The translations under genes were made by a program, and so were the position numbers. Positions 25,395 to 34,388 of a stretch of 64,000 bases of DNA are shown one piece after another. The notes under the pieces were generated by a model. It did not search any database. It had not been told where the DNA came from and saw only the letters and a program-made list of their open reading frames with translations. The stretch's first letter is position 1; each line of letters begins with the position of its first letter. This stretch comes from Streptomyces sp. NRRL F-525 (GTDB lineage Bacteria; Actinomycetota; Actinomycetes; Streptomycetales; Streptomycetaceae), in NCBI RefSeq assembly GCF_000716605.1, contig NZ_JNXE01000019.1:110354-174353 (forward strand), read 5' to 3'.

Positions 25395-27349
25395 GCGCCC
25401 TCCTGGCCGCGGAACCCGAGCACGGTGGTGAACCCGTCCGCGCCGTCGGCGAAACCGGTGCCGATCAGCGTGGTGGTGGGTTCCTTGCGCCCGAATCCGG
25501 CGGAGTACCAGCCCAGCGGCGGGTCCGTCTCACCGCGATGCGCCTCCCAGGACAGCTGTTCGGGCAGGTCGAGGACGGCGGAGCGGTCCTCGCCGTCGCG
25601 GGTCCAGGTGAGCACGGCCCGGTGCCCGGTCAGGTCGGCCGCGATCGCCGGGCCGAGGTGGAACGCCAACCGCACGTCCCGGCGCGGGCCTTGCACCTCG
25701 TCGACGATCCGCAGCTCCTGGCTCTCGGCCGTCAGTTCCACCCGGCGGCGGTGCACCGAGCCCTGGTAGCCGTCGTGCTCGGCGGCCCAACGGGCCACCC
25801 CCGCCCCGGAGTTGTCAACGTCCAGGACGCGGGTGCGGGCCTGCCGGGTCCACAGGAACGGGCCGCCGGAGACGGACTGGTCGGCGCCGTCCAGTTGCAG
25901 GGTGTTGTGGCCGAGGGTCGAGCGGAAGTACTGCCGCCACTCGGGCTGCCCGTGGTAGCAGTACGTCCCCGGGTCGGCGAGCACGTCCACCCCGTCGTGC
26001 CGGACCTCCACGGACAGCGCGTCGGCGTGGGCGTGCGCGGCGATGGACAGGAAGCCGTGCGGACCGCCGTCGCAACGGCACCAGATCTCCTCGGGACCGC
26101 GCAGGACGGTGAGCCCCGCGTCGGCGAAGTGGGCGGGCCTGGTCGCCGGACGGGCGGTTCCGTCGTTCGCGTACGGCCGGATCAACGCGGCCAGCAGCGG
26201 GGTGCGCACATCGGTGCCGGTCACCGTCGGCCACCAGTCGAGCCGGCCGAACACCGCGTCCCCGGTGGCGAGCAGCGAGCCCCAGCGGTCGGTGCCCGCG
26301 CCGTCCACGACGAGGCCGAAGCCGTCGTCCGCGTCCCCCTGGCGGGGCGGGCGCAGCCGGTTGTCCACTACGGCCGCGAGCGCGTCGGTCATCCGCAGCA
26401 GGACCAGCCGCAGCGACTCGGGGACCGGCACGTCGGCGGCATCCGCCTCGGCCACCGCGGCCAGGCCGAGTTCCAGCACGAGCCCGTGGTACTCGGTGGC
26501 CAGCTCGCGGTTGAGGCCGGAGTCGAAGGTGTTGGCGAGCAGGTGCCGCTCCAGCGACCGCAGCGCGCCGGACCGCCAACGGGCCGACGAGGGGAACCAG
26601 TTGAACGCGCAGGCCGCCGCGAACTGTCCGGCGGCCTCGGCGATGACGTGGTTGTTCGCCGAGGACCCCCGGCTGGGGAAGGCGGCCAGCCAGCGCTGGT
26701 GGTGCCAGATCTGGTTCAGCGCCACCGGGTTGTCCTCGAACAGCTCGGCCGCGCCCGGCCAGCCGTCGAGCAGCCGCCGGACCCACACCCAGGACAGCAG
26801 CCGGATGCCCAGCTCGATCCCGCTGATCCAATGCACACCGACCAGCGGCGGGTTGGCCGCCCACCACGACCGCAGGTGTGCGGCGACGCGCTCGGCGTAC
26901 CGCTCGTCCCCGGTGACCGCGTAGGCGGCGGCGAGCACGGTGAGGTACTGGTGCCTCGACGGCTCCCAGATCTGCTTGATGTCCCCGGCCACGTCCTCGT
27001 CGCGGTACGGCACGTCGAAGGCGTAGCCCGACGGGACCCGGCGCCCGGTCTTCGGGTCGTGGAACCAGTCCGGGTCGGTGAGGTCGTCGCGGACCACTCC
27101 GAAGAACTCGGCGTGCCCGGCCATCAGTTGGTCCGCATCGGCGACCAGCCGTTTCACGGCGTCCGGCGGCACCTCGGCGACCGTGCCCGCGGGCAGGACG
27201 GCGGTGAACCGGGTGCCGGAGACGCTCGGACAGTCCGGCCGCGCCGACCGCCAGCGCCGCCTGCGCACGGCGTCGCCCGCCCGGCCCGCGACCTCGCGCG
27301 GGCCCATCCGGGAGAGCCGGCGCAGGTACCAGCCCGCGCTCATGGTCAT
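25391..27349 (-). CDS. Heparinase II/III-like polysaccharide lyase family protein
   Basis: 652-aa protein with an alpha-barrel N-terminal half (WISGIELGIRLLSWVWVRRL, GSSANNHVIAEAAGQFAAA) and the C-terminal heparinase II/III-like block (GFLSIAAHAHADALSVEVRH, DPGTYCYHG, STLGHNTLQLDG) holding the conserved His and Tyr. This architecture recurs in bacterial capsule and EPS clusters next to fused dehydrogenase/oxidoreductase proteins, as here. No signal peptide is evident. It may trim or edit a uronic-acid-containing polymer. ATG at 27349 overlaps the stop of the upstream gene. Confidence 0.84.
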   Translation of the reverse strand: MTMSAGWYLRRLSRMGPREVAGRAGDAVRRRRWRSARPDCPSVSGTRFTAVLPAGTVAEVPPDAVKRLVADADQLMAGHAEFFGVVRDDLTDPDWFHDPKTGRRVPSGYAFDVPYRDEDVAGDIKQIWEPSRHQYLTVLAAAYAVTGDERYAERVAAHLRSWWAANPPLVGVHWISGIELGIRLLSWVWVRRLLDGWPGAAELFEDNPVALNQIWHHQRWLAAFPSRGSSANNHVIAEAAGQFAAACAFNWFPSSARWRSGALRSLERHLLANTFDSGLNRELATEYHGLVLELGLAAVAEADAADVPVPESLRLVLLRMTDALAAVVDNRLRPPRQGDADDGFGLVVDGAGTDRWGSLLATGDAVFGRLDWWPTVTGTDVRTPLLAALIRPYANDGTARPATRPAHFADAGLTVLRGPEEIWCRCDGGPHGFLSIAAHAHADALSVEVRHDGVDVLADPGTYCYHGQPEWRQYFRSTLGHNTLQLDGADQSVSGGPFLWTRQARTRVLDVDNSGAGVARWAAEHDGYQGSVHRRRVELTAESQELRIVDEVQGPRRDVRLAFHLGPAIAADLTGHRAVLTWTRDGEDRSAVLDLPEQLSWEAHRGETDPPLGWYSAGFGRKEPTTTLIGTGFADGADGFTTVLGFRGQEGA

Positions 27350-29535
27350 GGCGTCCTCGCCAACGTGACCGGCGTGCCGCCGGCCAGACCGGCCTGTACG
27401 GCGAGGGTGGCCGCCGTGGTGGCGACCAGCGACTCCAGCGGCACCGGCATCGGTCCGCCGGTCCGAACCGCCTTGACGAACGCGGCCAGTTCGGCGTTCT
27501 GGCCCTTGTCCCGGGCCTTGGGCAGCCGCGAACTGACCCACTTCTTACGGCCGTACACCGAGGCCTTGACGAAGTCGTCGAGCCGCAGCACCTTGCCGTC
27601 CGCGACCAGGTCCAGCGTCTCCTTGGGGAAGCCGGGTGCGCCGGTGGTGACGTAACTGATCGTCGCGGTGGATCCGTCCGGGTAGCGGAGCACGACCTGG
27701 AGGTCCTCGTTGCCGGGTGCGGCCGTCGCGTACACCGAGACCGGGTCGGCGTCGAGCAGCCAGCTCGCCGTGTCGATGAAGTGCCCGCCCTCGCCGGCGA
27801 ACCGCGAGCCCTCGGCGCCCTGTTGCAGATACCAGCTGCCGTGCTGGAGCTTGCCCGCGTTGACCAGATAGCGCAGGCTCGCCGGACCGGTCCGGGCGCC
27901 GAACCGCTCCTTGGCCTCCTGGAGCAGCGGCGCGAACCGGCGGTTGAAGCCCACCTGGAGGCGGTCGTTGCCGGACTCCTCCACCGCCGCGAGGACGCCG
28001 GCCAGTTCGTCCTCGGTGAGGGCCAGTGGCTTCTCCACGAACACCGTCTTGCCGGCCAGCAGCGCCTGCCGGGTCAGTTCGGCGTGCGAGCTGTGCCGGG
28101 TGACGACGAACACCGCGTCGATGGACTTGTCGCCGAGCACGGCGTCGAGGTCGGTGGTCGCCCCGGCGAAGCCGAACTTCCGCTGCGCGTTGGCCCCGGA
28201 CAGCGCCGTCGTGGTGACGACCGTCGACAGCTCGACGCCCTCGCGCCGGGCCAGGTGCGGCAGCAGCATCGACGTCGCGTAGTTCCCCGCGCCCACGAAC
28301 GCGAGCCGCACCGGCGCCTTGGCGGACCGGGCCGGGGCGACGGTCGTGCCGGTGCGCCGCACCTCGGGCACGGACACCTCAGGGGCCGCCGACTCCCCCT
28401 GCTCCTCCGCCTGTTCGGGATACCGGAACAGCACGGCCACGGCTTTCAGTTCGCCGTCCTTCAGCCGCTGATACGTCTCTACGGCGTCGTCGAAGTCGGC
28501 GATGTGGGAGACCAGGGGCTCCACGTCGACGCGGCCGCGCGCGAGGAGGTCGAGGAAGCACGCCAGGTTGCGCCGCTCGGTCCAGCGGACATAGCCGATC
28601 GGGTAGTCGCGGCCCTCCAGTTCGTACGACGGGTCGTAGCGCCCGGGGCCGTACGAGCGCGAGAAGCGGACGTCGAGTTCCTTCTCGTAGTACGCGTTCC
28701 AGGGCAGGTCCAGGCGGCACTTGCCGATGTCGACGACCCGGCCGCGGTCCCGCGCGAGCCGGGCGGCCAGCTCGACGGGCTGGTTGCTGCCGCCGCCGGC
28801 GGCCAGGAACACCTGGTCCACGCCGTGGCCGCCGGTGAGTTCGGCGACGGCCGCTTCCACGGCGGCGGACGCGGGGTCGCCGCAGGCCGCGGCGCCGAGG
28901 CGCTCGGCGAGTTCGCAGCGCGTCGGGTCGGGGTCGGCGCCGACCACGCGGACCCCGGCGGCGGTGAGCAGCTGCACCACCAGCTGCCCGATCAGGCCGA
29001 GGCCGATGACCAGTGCCACCTCGCCGAGCTGCGGCTCGCCCTGGCGGACGCCCTGCATCGCGATCGAGCCGACGGTGCCGAAGGCCGCGTGGCGCGGGGC
29101 GAGACCGTCGGGGACGGGGGCGTAGAGGTTCTTCGGCACCCAGTTCAACTCGGCGTGCAGCGCGTGCTCGTTGCCGGCGCAGGCCACGAGGTCGCCGACC
29201 TTCACGTCGTCGATCCCGGCGCCGACCTGCTCGACCACCCCGCACAGCGAGTAGCCCAGCGGTGTGTAGGAGTCCAGCTTGCCCATCACCTTGCGGTAGG
29301 TGGCGGGCACCCCGTTGGTGGCCACGCTCTGCATGACCTTGGCCACCTGGTCCGGCCTGGAGCGGGCCTTGCCCAGCATCGACATGCCGGCCTCGGAGAC
29401 CTTCATGAGCTCGGTCCCGGTGGATATCAGCGAGTAGGCGGTGCGGACCAGCACACCGCCCGGCTTGCATCCCGGTACCGGAACGTCGAGCACCGCCAGC
29501 TCGCCGCTCTTGTAGTTCTGTACAACCTGCTTCAC
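27346..29535 (-). CDS. Bi-domain oxidoreductase: MDR-type dehydrogenase fused to Gfo/Idh/MocA oxidoreductase
   Basis: 729-aa fusion. Residues about 1-350 are a medium-chain dehydrogenase (GYSLCGVVEQVGAG, then the NAD site GLGLIGQLVVQLL near 180). Residues about 405-729 are a Gfo/Idh/MocA oxidoreductase (GAGNYATSMLLPHL, VFVEKPLAL with the catalytic EKP lysine, GGHFIDTASWLLD). This fixed fusion is known from polysaccharide clusters, usually paired with a heparinase-like gene, as here. Presumably both halves modify a nucleotide sugar through a keto intermediate; substrate unknown. GTG start with AGGAG five bases upstream. Confidence 0.87.
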   Translation of the reverse strand: MKQVVQNYKSGELAVLDVPVPGCKPGGVLVRTAYSLISTGTELMKVSEAGMSMLGKARSRPDQVAKVMQSVATNGVPATYRKVMGKLDSYTPLGYSLCGVVEQVGAGIDDVKVGDLVACAGNEHALHAELNWVPKNLYAPVPDGLAPRHAAFGTVGSIAMQGVRQGEPQLGEVALVIGLGLIGQLVVQLLTAAGVRVVGADPDPTRCELAERLGAAACGDPASAAVEAAVAELTGGHGVDQVFLAAGGGSNQPVELAARLARDRGRVVDIGKCRLDLPWNAYYEKELDVRFSRSYGPGRYDPSYELEGRDYPIGYVRWTERRNLACFLDLLARGRVDVEPLVSHIADFDDAVETYQRLKDGELKAVAVLFRYPEQAEEQGESAAPEVSVPEVRRTGTTVAPARSAKAPVRLAFVGAGNYATSMLLPHLARREGVELSTVVTTTALSGANAQRKFGFAGATTDLDAVLGDKSIDAVFVVTRHSSHAELTRQALLAGKTVFVEKPLALTEDELAGVLAAVEESGNDRLQVGFNRRFAPLLQEAKERFGARTGPASLRYLVNAGKLQHGSWYLQQGAEGSRFAGEGGHFIDTASWLLDADPVSVYATAAPGNEDLQVVLRYPDGSTATISYVTTGAPGFPKETLDLVADGKVLRLDDFVKASVYGRKKWVSSRLPKARDKGQNAELAAFVKAVRTGGPMPVPLESLVATTAATLAVQAGLAGGTPVTLARTP

Positions 29536-29550
29536 CAGAACTCCTGTTTT

Positions 29551-31485
29551 CTAAGCCGTCGTCCGAGCGCTCTGGGCGGAGCCAGAGGTCGCGTCGCGAT
29601 ACCAGTACTCGAGGGTCAGTACGTGCCAGAGGTGTTTGGAGTAGTCCGCCTGTCCGGCGGCGTCCTCGGCGACCATGCGGGCCAGCGCGTCGCGGCGCAG
29701 GAGCCCGGACTTGACGAGCACGCCGTCGTTGACCACCTCGCGCACCAGCGGTGCCAGGTCGCGGCTCATCCAGGCGCGCAGCGGGGCGCTGAACAGGCCC
29801 TTGGGCCGGTACACGATCTCCCGGGGCAGGATCGAGGTGGCCGCCTCCTTGAGGGCGGCCTTGCCCTGCCGTCCGACGATCTTGCGGTCGCCGGGCACCG
29901 CGAACGCGGCCTTGACCACCTCTACGTCCACGTACGGCACCCGCACCTCGGTCGACGCGGCCATGCTCGACCGGTCCGTGTAGGCGAGGTTGAGGCCCGG
30001 CAGGAACATCCGGGCGTCGGTCAGGCACATGCGGTTGACGAAGTCGTCGAGGTCGTTGTCCTGGTAGACGTCCGCGTGTTCGGTCAGCACGTCGTCGACC
30101 GTCCCGGCCAGGTCCGGATCGATCAGGGCGAGCAGCTCCGGCCTGTCGTACATGGTGTAGCTGCGCCGGAACGCGGTCTCCTCGGGCAGATCGGCGAAGG
30201 AGAGGAACCGCTTCGCGAACCGCACCGACCGGTAGCCCCGGGTGGCCGAGGCGACCGGCAGCCGGTCCACGACCCCGGACACCCCGCGGCGCAGGGGCCG
30301 GGGGACGCGCTGGTAGCGCAGCGCGAGCAGGTTGGCGAAGTGCTTGCGGTACCCGGCGAACAGCTCGTCCGCGCCCATCCCCGAGAGCATCACCTTGACC
30401 CCGGCCTCCCGGGCGGCCAGGCAGATCAGGTAGGTGTTGATCGCGGCGGGGTCGCCGATCGGCTCGTCCAGGCTGTACGTCATCTGCGGCAGCAGGTCGA
30501 GCACGTTCGGGGCGATCTCGATCTCGTGCAGGTCGACGCCGAACTGCTCGGCGACCTGCCGGGCGTAGCGCAGGTCGTCCGGCATCGCCTCGAACTTGGC
30601 GTCCTCGGCGCGGAAGCCGATCGTGTAGGCGGAGATCCCGGGCTGGTGGCGGGCCGCCAGCGCGGTCAGGTAGCTGGAGTCGAGGCCGCCGGAGAGGAAG
30701 GTGGCCACGGGGACGTCGGAGAGCAGGTGGCGCCGGGTCGACTCCTCGACGACGGCGTCGAGGTCGGGCTGCTCACCGGCGCGGGCCCGCTCCTGGCCCT
30801 CGGCGGCGACGTCCTTCAGGTTCCAGAAACTGCCGCGCTCCACCCGGCCGTCGGGCCGGCACCTGAGCCAGCTCCCCGGCGGCAGCTTCTCCGCCTCGCG
30901 GAACGCGCAGCGCGAGTCCGGCACCCAGTAGTACAGCAGGGAGGCCACCAGTGCCGCGTGGTCCACCTCCAGCGTCCCGCCGGTCGCGGCGGCGAGCGCC
31001 TTGAGCTCGGAGGCGAACATCAGGCCCTGGCCGCGCCGGAGCAGGAACAGCGGCTTGATGCCCAACTGGTCGCGGACCAGCACCAGTTCACCGGTGCGCT
31101 CGTCGAAGACGCCGAACGCGAACATGCCGCGCAGCCGGGGCAGGCAGTCCGTGCCCCAGCGCCGCCAGGCCTCCAGGAGCACCTCGGTGTCGGAGGTGCC
31201 GCGGAAGCGCACCCCGGTGGCCTCCAACTCGGCGCGGAGTTCGGGCGCGTTGTACAGCTCGCCGTTGTACGTCAGGGCGAGGCCGTCCGAGACCATCGGC
31301 TGGGCGCCGGTCTCGGACAGGTCGATGATGGACAACCGGCGGTGCCCGAGCTGCACTTCGCCGTCACCCAGGGGGTGGCCGTAGCGGCCCGAGCCGTCCG
31401 GGCCGCGGTGGGCGAGGGTGTCGGTGAGCCGGTCGGTGACGGCCTTTCCGTCCGGCCAGCGGTACGTGCCTGCGATGCCACACAC
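29551..31485 (-). CDS. asnB: Glutamine-hydrolysing asparagine synthetase-type amidotransferase
   Basis: 644-aa AsnB-family enzyme. The GTG start is followed at once by Cys2 (MCGIAGT), the glutaminase nucleophile, with RHRRLSIIDLS-type and LTYNGELYN blocks of the N-terminal class II amidotransferase domain. The synthetase half has the PPi loop LSGGLDSSYLTALAA near residue 265. It uses glutamine and ATP to turn a carboxylate into an amide. In the middle of a polysaccharide operon with a uronate-forming dehydrogenase it most likely amidates a uronic acid or sugar-linked acid. True asparagine synthesis cannot be excluded. Confidence 0.86.
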   Translation of the reverse strand: MCGIAGTYRWPDGKAVTDRLTDTLAHRGPDGSGRYGHPLGDGEVQLGHRRLSIIDLSETGAQPMVSDGLALTYNGELYNAPELRAELEATGVRFRGTSDTEVLLEAWRRWGTDCLPRLRGMFAFGVFDERTGELVLVRDQLGIKPLFLLRRGQGLMFASELKALAAATGGTLEVDHAALVASLLYYWVPDSRCAFREAEKLPPGSWLRCRPDGRVERGSFWNLKDVAAEGQERARAGEQPDLDAVVEESTRRHLLSDVPVATFLSGGLDSSYLTALAARHQPGISAYTIGFRAEDAKFEAMPDDLRYARQVAEQFGVDLHEIEIAPNVLDLLPQMTYSLDEPIGDPAAINTYLICLAAREAGVKVMLSGMGADELFAGYRKHFANLLALRYQRVPRPLRRGVSGVVDRLPVASATRGYRSVRFAKRFLSFADLPEETAFRRSYTMYDRPELLALIDPDLAGTVDDVLTEHADVYQDNDLDDFVNRMCLTDARMFLPGLNLAYTDRSSMAASTEVRVPYVDVEVVKAAFAVPGDRKIVGRQGKAALKEAATSILPREIVYRPKGLFSAPLRAWMSRDLAPLVREVVNDGVLVKSGLLRRDALARMVAEDAAGQADYSKHLWHVLTLEYWYRDATSGSAQSARTTA

Positions 31486-31488
31486 GTC

Positions 31489-33006
31489 CTACCGCACCTC
31501 CTGGTCGTTGTCCGGGACCCGTGCGGCCCGTATCGGCTGGCGTTCGGTGAGCCGCCGGCCGGTCGCGTTCTGCCAGGTCGGCCGCTCGCTCCGGCCGCGC
31601 AGCGCGTTGGCCAGCCCGTCCCACAGCGTGCCGTCGGTGCGGTCGCGCGGATCGGGGTCGATCAGCACCACACCGATCACCGGGATGCGCTGGTCCGCGA
31701 GCTGCCGGGCCACGGTGTGCAGCCATGCGGCGCTGCCGTGCCCGGCCCGCACGACGAGCACGGTCCGGGAGCCCAGGTACTGGAGGTCGGTCCACGCCGT
31801 GCCGGGCGCCACCGAGCCGACGCCGATCCGCTGGTCCTGAGGGGACACGGTCGCCGCGTGTTCGCCGCCGACCACCGTGGGGTCCCCCGGTTTCGGGCGG
31901 CGGCCCGAGAGCTGCGTGCCGGGGAGACCGTCGACGACGGTCACCGGACCGTCCTCCCCCAGGGCCCGGGCGAGGCCGAGGGCGATCGCGCTCGTCCCGC
32001 GCGCGCAGCCCAGTTCGAGCAGCGACAGCGGTTCGGCCGAGCCGCGCGCGGTGCGGGCCAGGGTCGTGGTGAGCCGTTCGCGGGCCACCCGGGTCCGCCT
32101 ACGCTGCCACAACCTGCCGGAGCGGCGCGGGAGTTCGGCGATGACCGAGGCGCCGAGGTTCGCCGCGATGTCCCGGCGCAGCACGGGGCGGTCCGCCACG
32201 ACCACGCCGACCGCGGCCAGCGCGAGCCCGACGAAGAGTCCGAGGACGAGTCCGATCACGGCGTCGGTGACGGCGGCCTTGGGCAGGGAGTGCCGCACCG
32301 CGCGGGGTGCGTCCACGATCTGCGTGCCGGCGACCAGCTGGGGAGCGCCGACGCGTGCCTCCTCGGCGCGCTGGCCGAAGTCGGAGATCTGCGAGGTGAG
32401 TTCGGCCCGCCGGGCGAAGAGCGATTCGAGGTTCGCCGAGTCCTTCGGGTCGGTGTCGGGCGTCCGGCCGGCGATCGTCTTGTTGACGTCGGCGAGCTCC
32501 GCCTGTATCCGGGCCTGCTGGTCGAGCAGGCCCTGGGCGTTGGCGTCGGCGATGGCCTGGATGCGCTGGGCGTGGTCCGCGACGAACGCCTCGGCCAGTG
32601 CCTTGGCCCGGGCCACCGCCTCCGCGTCGGTCTTGCCCGTCACATCGATCTCGAGGACGTTGTTGGTCAGTCCGGTGCCCCGGTAGTCCTTCATGAAGTC
32701 CTCCGGTTTCTCCGGGGACTTGAGGATCCGCAGGGCCTGGCCGGCGATCCGCGAGGTCGCCAGCAGCTGGGCGTCGGTGCGGATCAGCGTGCCGGTGTCG
32801 TTCGGCTGGTCCTCCTGATGCGCGACCAGCACCTTGGTCACCGCGGCCGGTGCCGGCGGCAGCAGGACCGCCACGGCCGCGCCGATCAGCAGTCCGAGCA
32901 GGGCCATCGCGGACCAGAGCCGGCGGCGTCTGCGCACCGCGACCACCAGCGCCTGCACGTCGAGGAGCGGAGTGGTCGCCGACGACTCCGAAGTCGTGCT
33001 CGTCAT
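31489..33006 (-). CDS. Wzz-type chain-length protein with degenerate nucleotide-binding tail (copy 2)
   Basis: 505-aa membrane protein of the polysaccharide co-polymerase group. Transmembrane segments lie at about 33-50 and 247-270, framing an external part with coiled coil (about 140-220). The tail, where a tyrosine autokinase would normally sit, reads ELGCARGTSAIALGLARAL (331-349). This keeps the position of a Walker A helix but lacks its Lys, and VTVVDGLPG stands where VLLVDADLR would be. ATG at 33006 shares its A with the upstream TGA. Expected to set polymer length with Wzy and the partner copy. Confidence 0.8.
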   Translation of the reverse strand: MTSTTSESSATTPLLDVQALVVAVRRRRRLWSAMALLGLLIGAAVAVLLPPAPAAVTKVLVAHQEDQPNDTGTLIRTDAQLLATSRIAGQALRILKSPEKPEDFMKDYRGTGLTNNVLEIDVTGKTDAEAVARAKALAEAFVADHAQRIQAIADANAQGLLDQQARIQAELADVNKTIAGRTPDTDPKDSANLESLFARRAELTSQISDFGQRAEEARVGAPQLVAGTQIVDAPRAVRHSLPKAAVTDAVIGLVLGLFVGLALAAVGVVVADRPVLRRDIAANLGASVIAELPRRSGRLWQRRRTRVARERLTTTLARTARGSAEPLSLLELGCARGTSAIALGLARALGEDGPVTVVDGLPGTQLSGRRPKPGDPTVVGGEHAATVSPQDQRIGVGSVAPGTAWTDLQYLGSRTVLVVRAGHGSAAWLHTVARQLADQRIPVIGVVLIDPDPRDRTDGTLWDGLANALRGRSERPTWQNATGRRLTERQPIRAARVPDNDQEVR

Positions 33007-34388
33007 CACGCCGGGCCTCCCGTCGTGTGGCCGTGCACCGCGAACGTCAACGTGGCCTCGTCCGCCGGACGGTCGGCGGTCCGCGCCGGACGGGTGGTGC
33101 GTACCGCGCCGGCGACGACGACGCCGACGACCTCGTGGCCGCCGTCCGCGCACGCCTCGGCGATGTCCGCGAGTTCCTCCGCGGTCCGGCTGCCCGCGCC
33201 GACGACGACCAGGGCACCGGACTCCGTGTCACGGTCGCGGTCCGGCACGACCGGCCGCTCCACCGACACCTCCACCACCCGCAGCAGCGGATCGCCCGTG
33301 CTCTCGGCGGCGAGCTGCCCGGCGGCCCTGCGGGCGACCTCGTCGCCTTCCGGTACGACGACCAACAGCCGCCGGGGTGCGGGCAGTTGGTCCCTCAGGC
33401 GAGCGCACACCCGCCGGTAGCGGATCCGTCTGTCGGCCTCGTCGCCGGATCTCTGCGGGATCGGTACGTCCCACCGGGTGTCGACGCCGAGCAGCCGACG
33501 GATCCGGGACCTCGGGCCACGGCTCTCCGGCTCGTGTCCGCTCCGTTCACCGGGCACGTCGACGGTGCCGAGGAACGGCGAGCCCAGTGCCGCGGCGATC
33601 TCCGCCTCGGTGCGCGGCCGACGGCTCACCCGGGTGGCGGCGAGATGACCGATGACCGCGAGCAGGAGGAACAACAGCGCCCCGCCGACGGTCAGTTGCA
33701 TTCTCGTCGGCGCCGACGCGCCGGTCGGCCGGGGCGCCGGGCCCATGACGACCATGTTGGCCTTGCCGGTGGCCGACGGGTCGGCCTCTTCGAGCTTCTT
33801 CATGGCGTCCTGCAGCGCGGTGCGCAGCCCCTCCAGCTCGGTGCGGGCCTGCACGCTCTCCACGGTCTGCCCCGGGTCGGCCGCGGCGGCCAGGTCGGTG
33901 ATGCGGCGGTTGGTGTCCGCCACCTGCTTGCGCAGCGCCTCGGTCTCCGTGGCCGCCGCGGGGTCGATGCTGCCGCCGGCGATGCGCACGGCGAAGGTGA
34001 CGAACTGCTGGGCCATCTGGTCGGAGAGCCGCTGCGCGCGTTCCGGGGTGTCGGCCGTGCCGGAGATCTTGATGATGTTCCCGTCGTCGGCCTTGGCGCT
34101 CACCTTGTGCTGGAGGTCGGCGCCGCTGACGCCCTTCCAGCCGAGCGCGGCGGCCGCGCGGTCGGCCACCTCGGAACTGGTCGCGATGTCCACCTGGGTG
34201 AGCAGTTCGCGCTCGTCCCACTGGCCCGGCAGCAGGACCGATGCCGCCGCCGTGTACCGCGGCGGCATCAGCACCACCGAGGTGCCGTAGCCGACGAGCG
34301 CACCCACAACGGCGAGCAGCGCGAGAAGCCGCCACCGCCGACGGAGAATCCGTCCGATCGTGACCAGACGGATCGTGTCCTCATTCAA
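33006..34388 (-). CDS. Wzz-type chain-length protein with degenerate nucleotide-binding tail (copy 1)
   Basis: 460-aa paralogue of the next gene. First membrane span about 22-42 after RILRRRWR, an extracellular region with coiled coil (about 150-205), a second span about 235-255 (GGALLFLLLAVIGHLAATR), and a cytoplasmic tail. The tail segment LLVVVPEGDEVARRAAGQLA (about 345-365) resembles the start of a P-loop domain but has no GKS/T. Start is a TTG at 34388 overlapping the previous stop (TTGA); the next ATG is out of frame. Probably forms a mixed co-polymerase complex with its neighbour. Confidence 0.8.
   Translation of the reverse strand: MNEDTIRLVTIGRILRRRWRLLALLAVVGALVGYGTSVVLMPPRYTAAASVLLPGQWDERELLTQVDIATSSEVADRAAAALGWKGVSGADLQHKVSAKADDGNIIKISGTADTPERAQRLSDQMAQQFVTFAVRIAGGSIDPAAATETEALRKQVADTNRRITDLAAAADPGQTVESVQARTELEGLRTALQDAMKKLEEADPSATGKANMVVMGPAPRPTGASAPTRMQLTVGGALLFLLLAVIGHLAATRVSRRPRTEAEIAAALGSPFLGTVDVPGERSGHEPESRGPRSRIRRLLGVDTRWDVPIPQRSGDEADRRIRYRRVCARLRDQLPAPRRLLVVVPEGDEVARRAAGQLAAESTGDPLLRVVEVSVERPVVPDRDRDTESGALVVVGAGSRTAEELADIAEACADGGHEVVGVVVAGAVRTTRPARTADRPADEATLTFAVHGHTTGGPA

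Noticed and set aside
27781..33420. 1879-codon open frame on the plus strand
   Set aside because: It is antisense to four well-supported genes (oxidoreductase fusion, asnB, two Wzz-like genes). Its translation is low-complexity Arg/Gly/Val/His-rich, typical of an antisense shadow in high-GC DNA.
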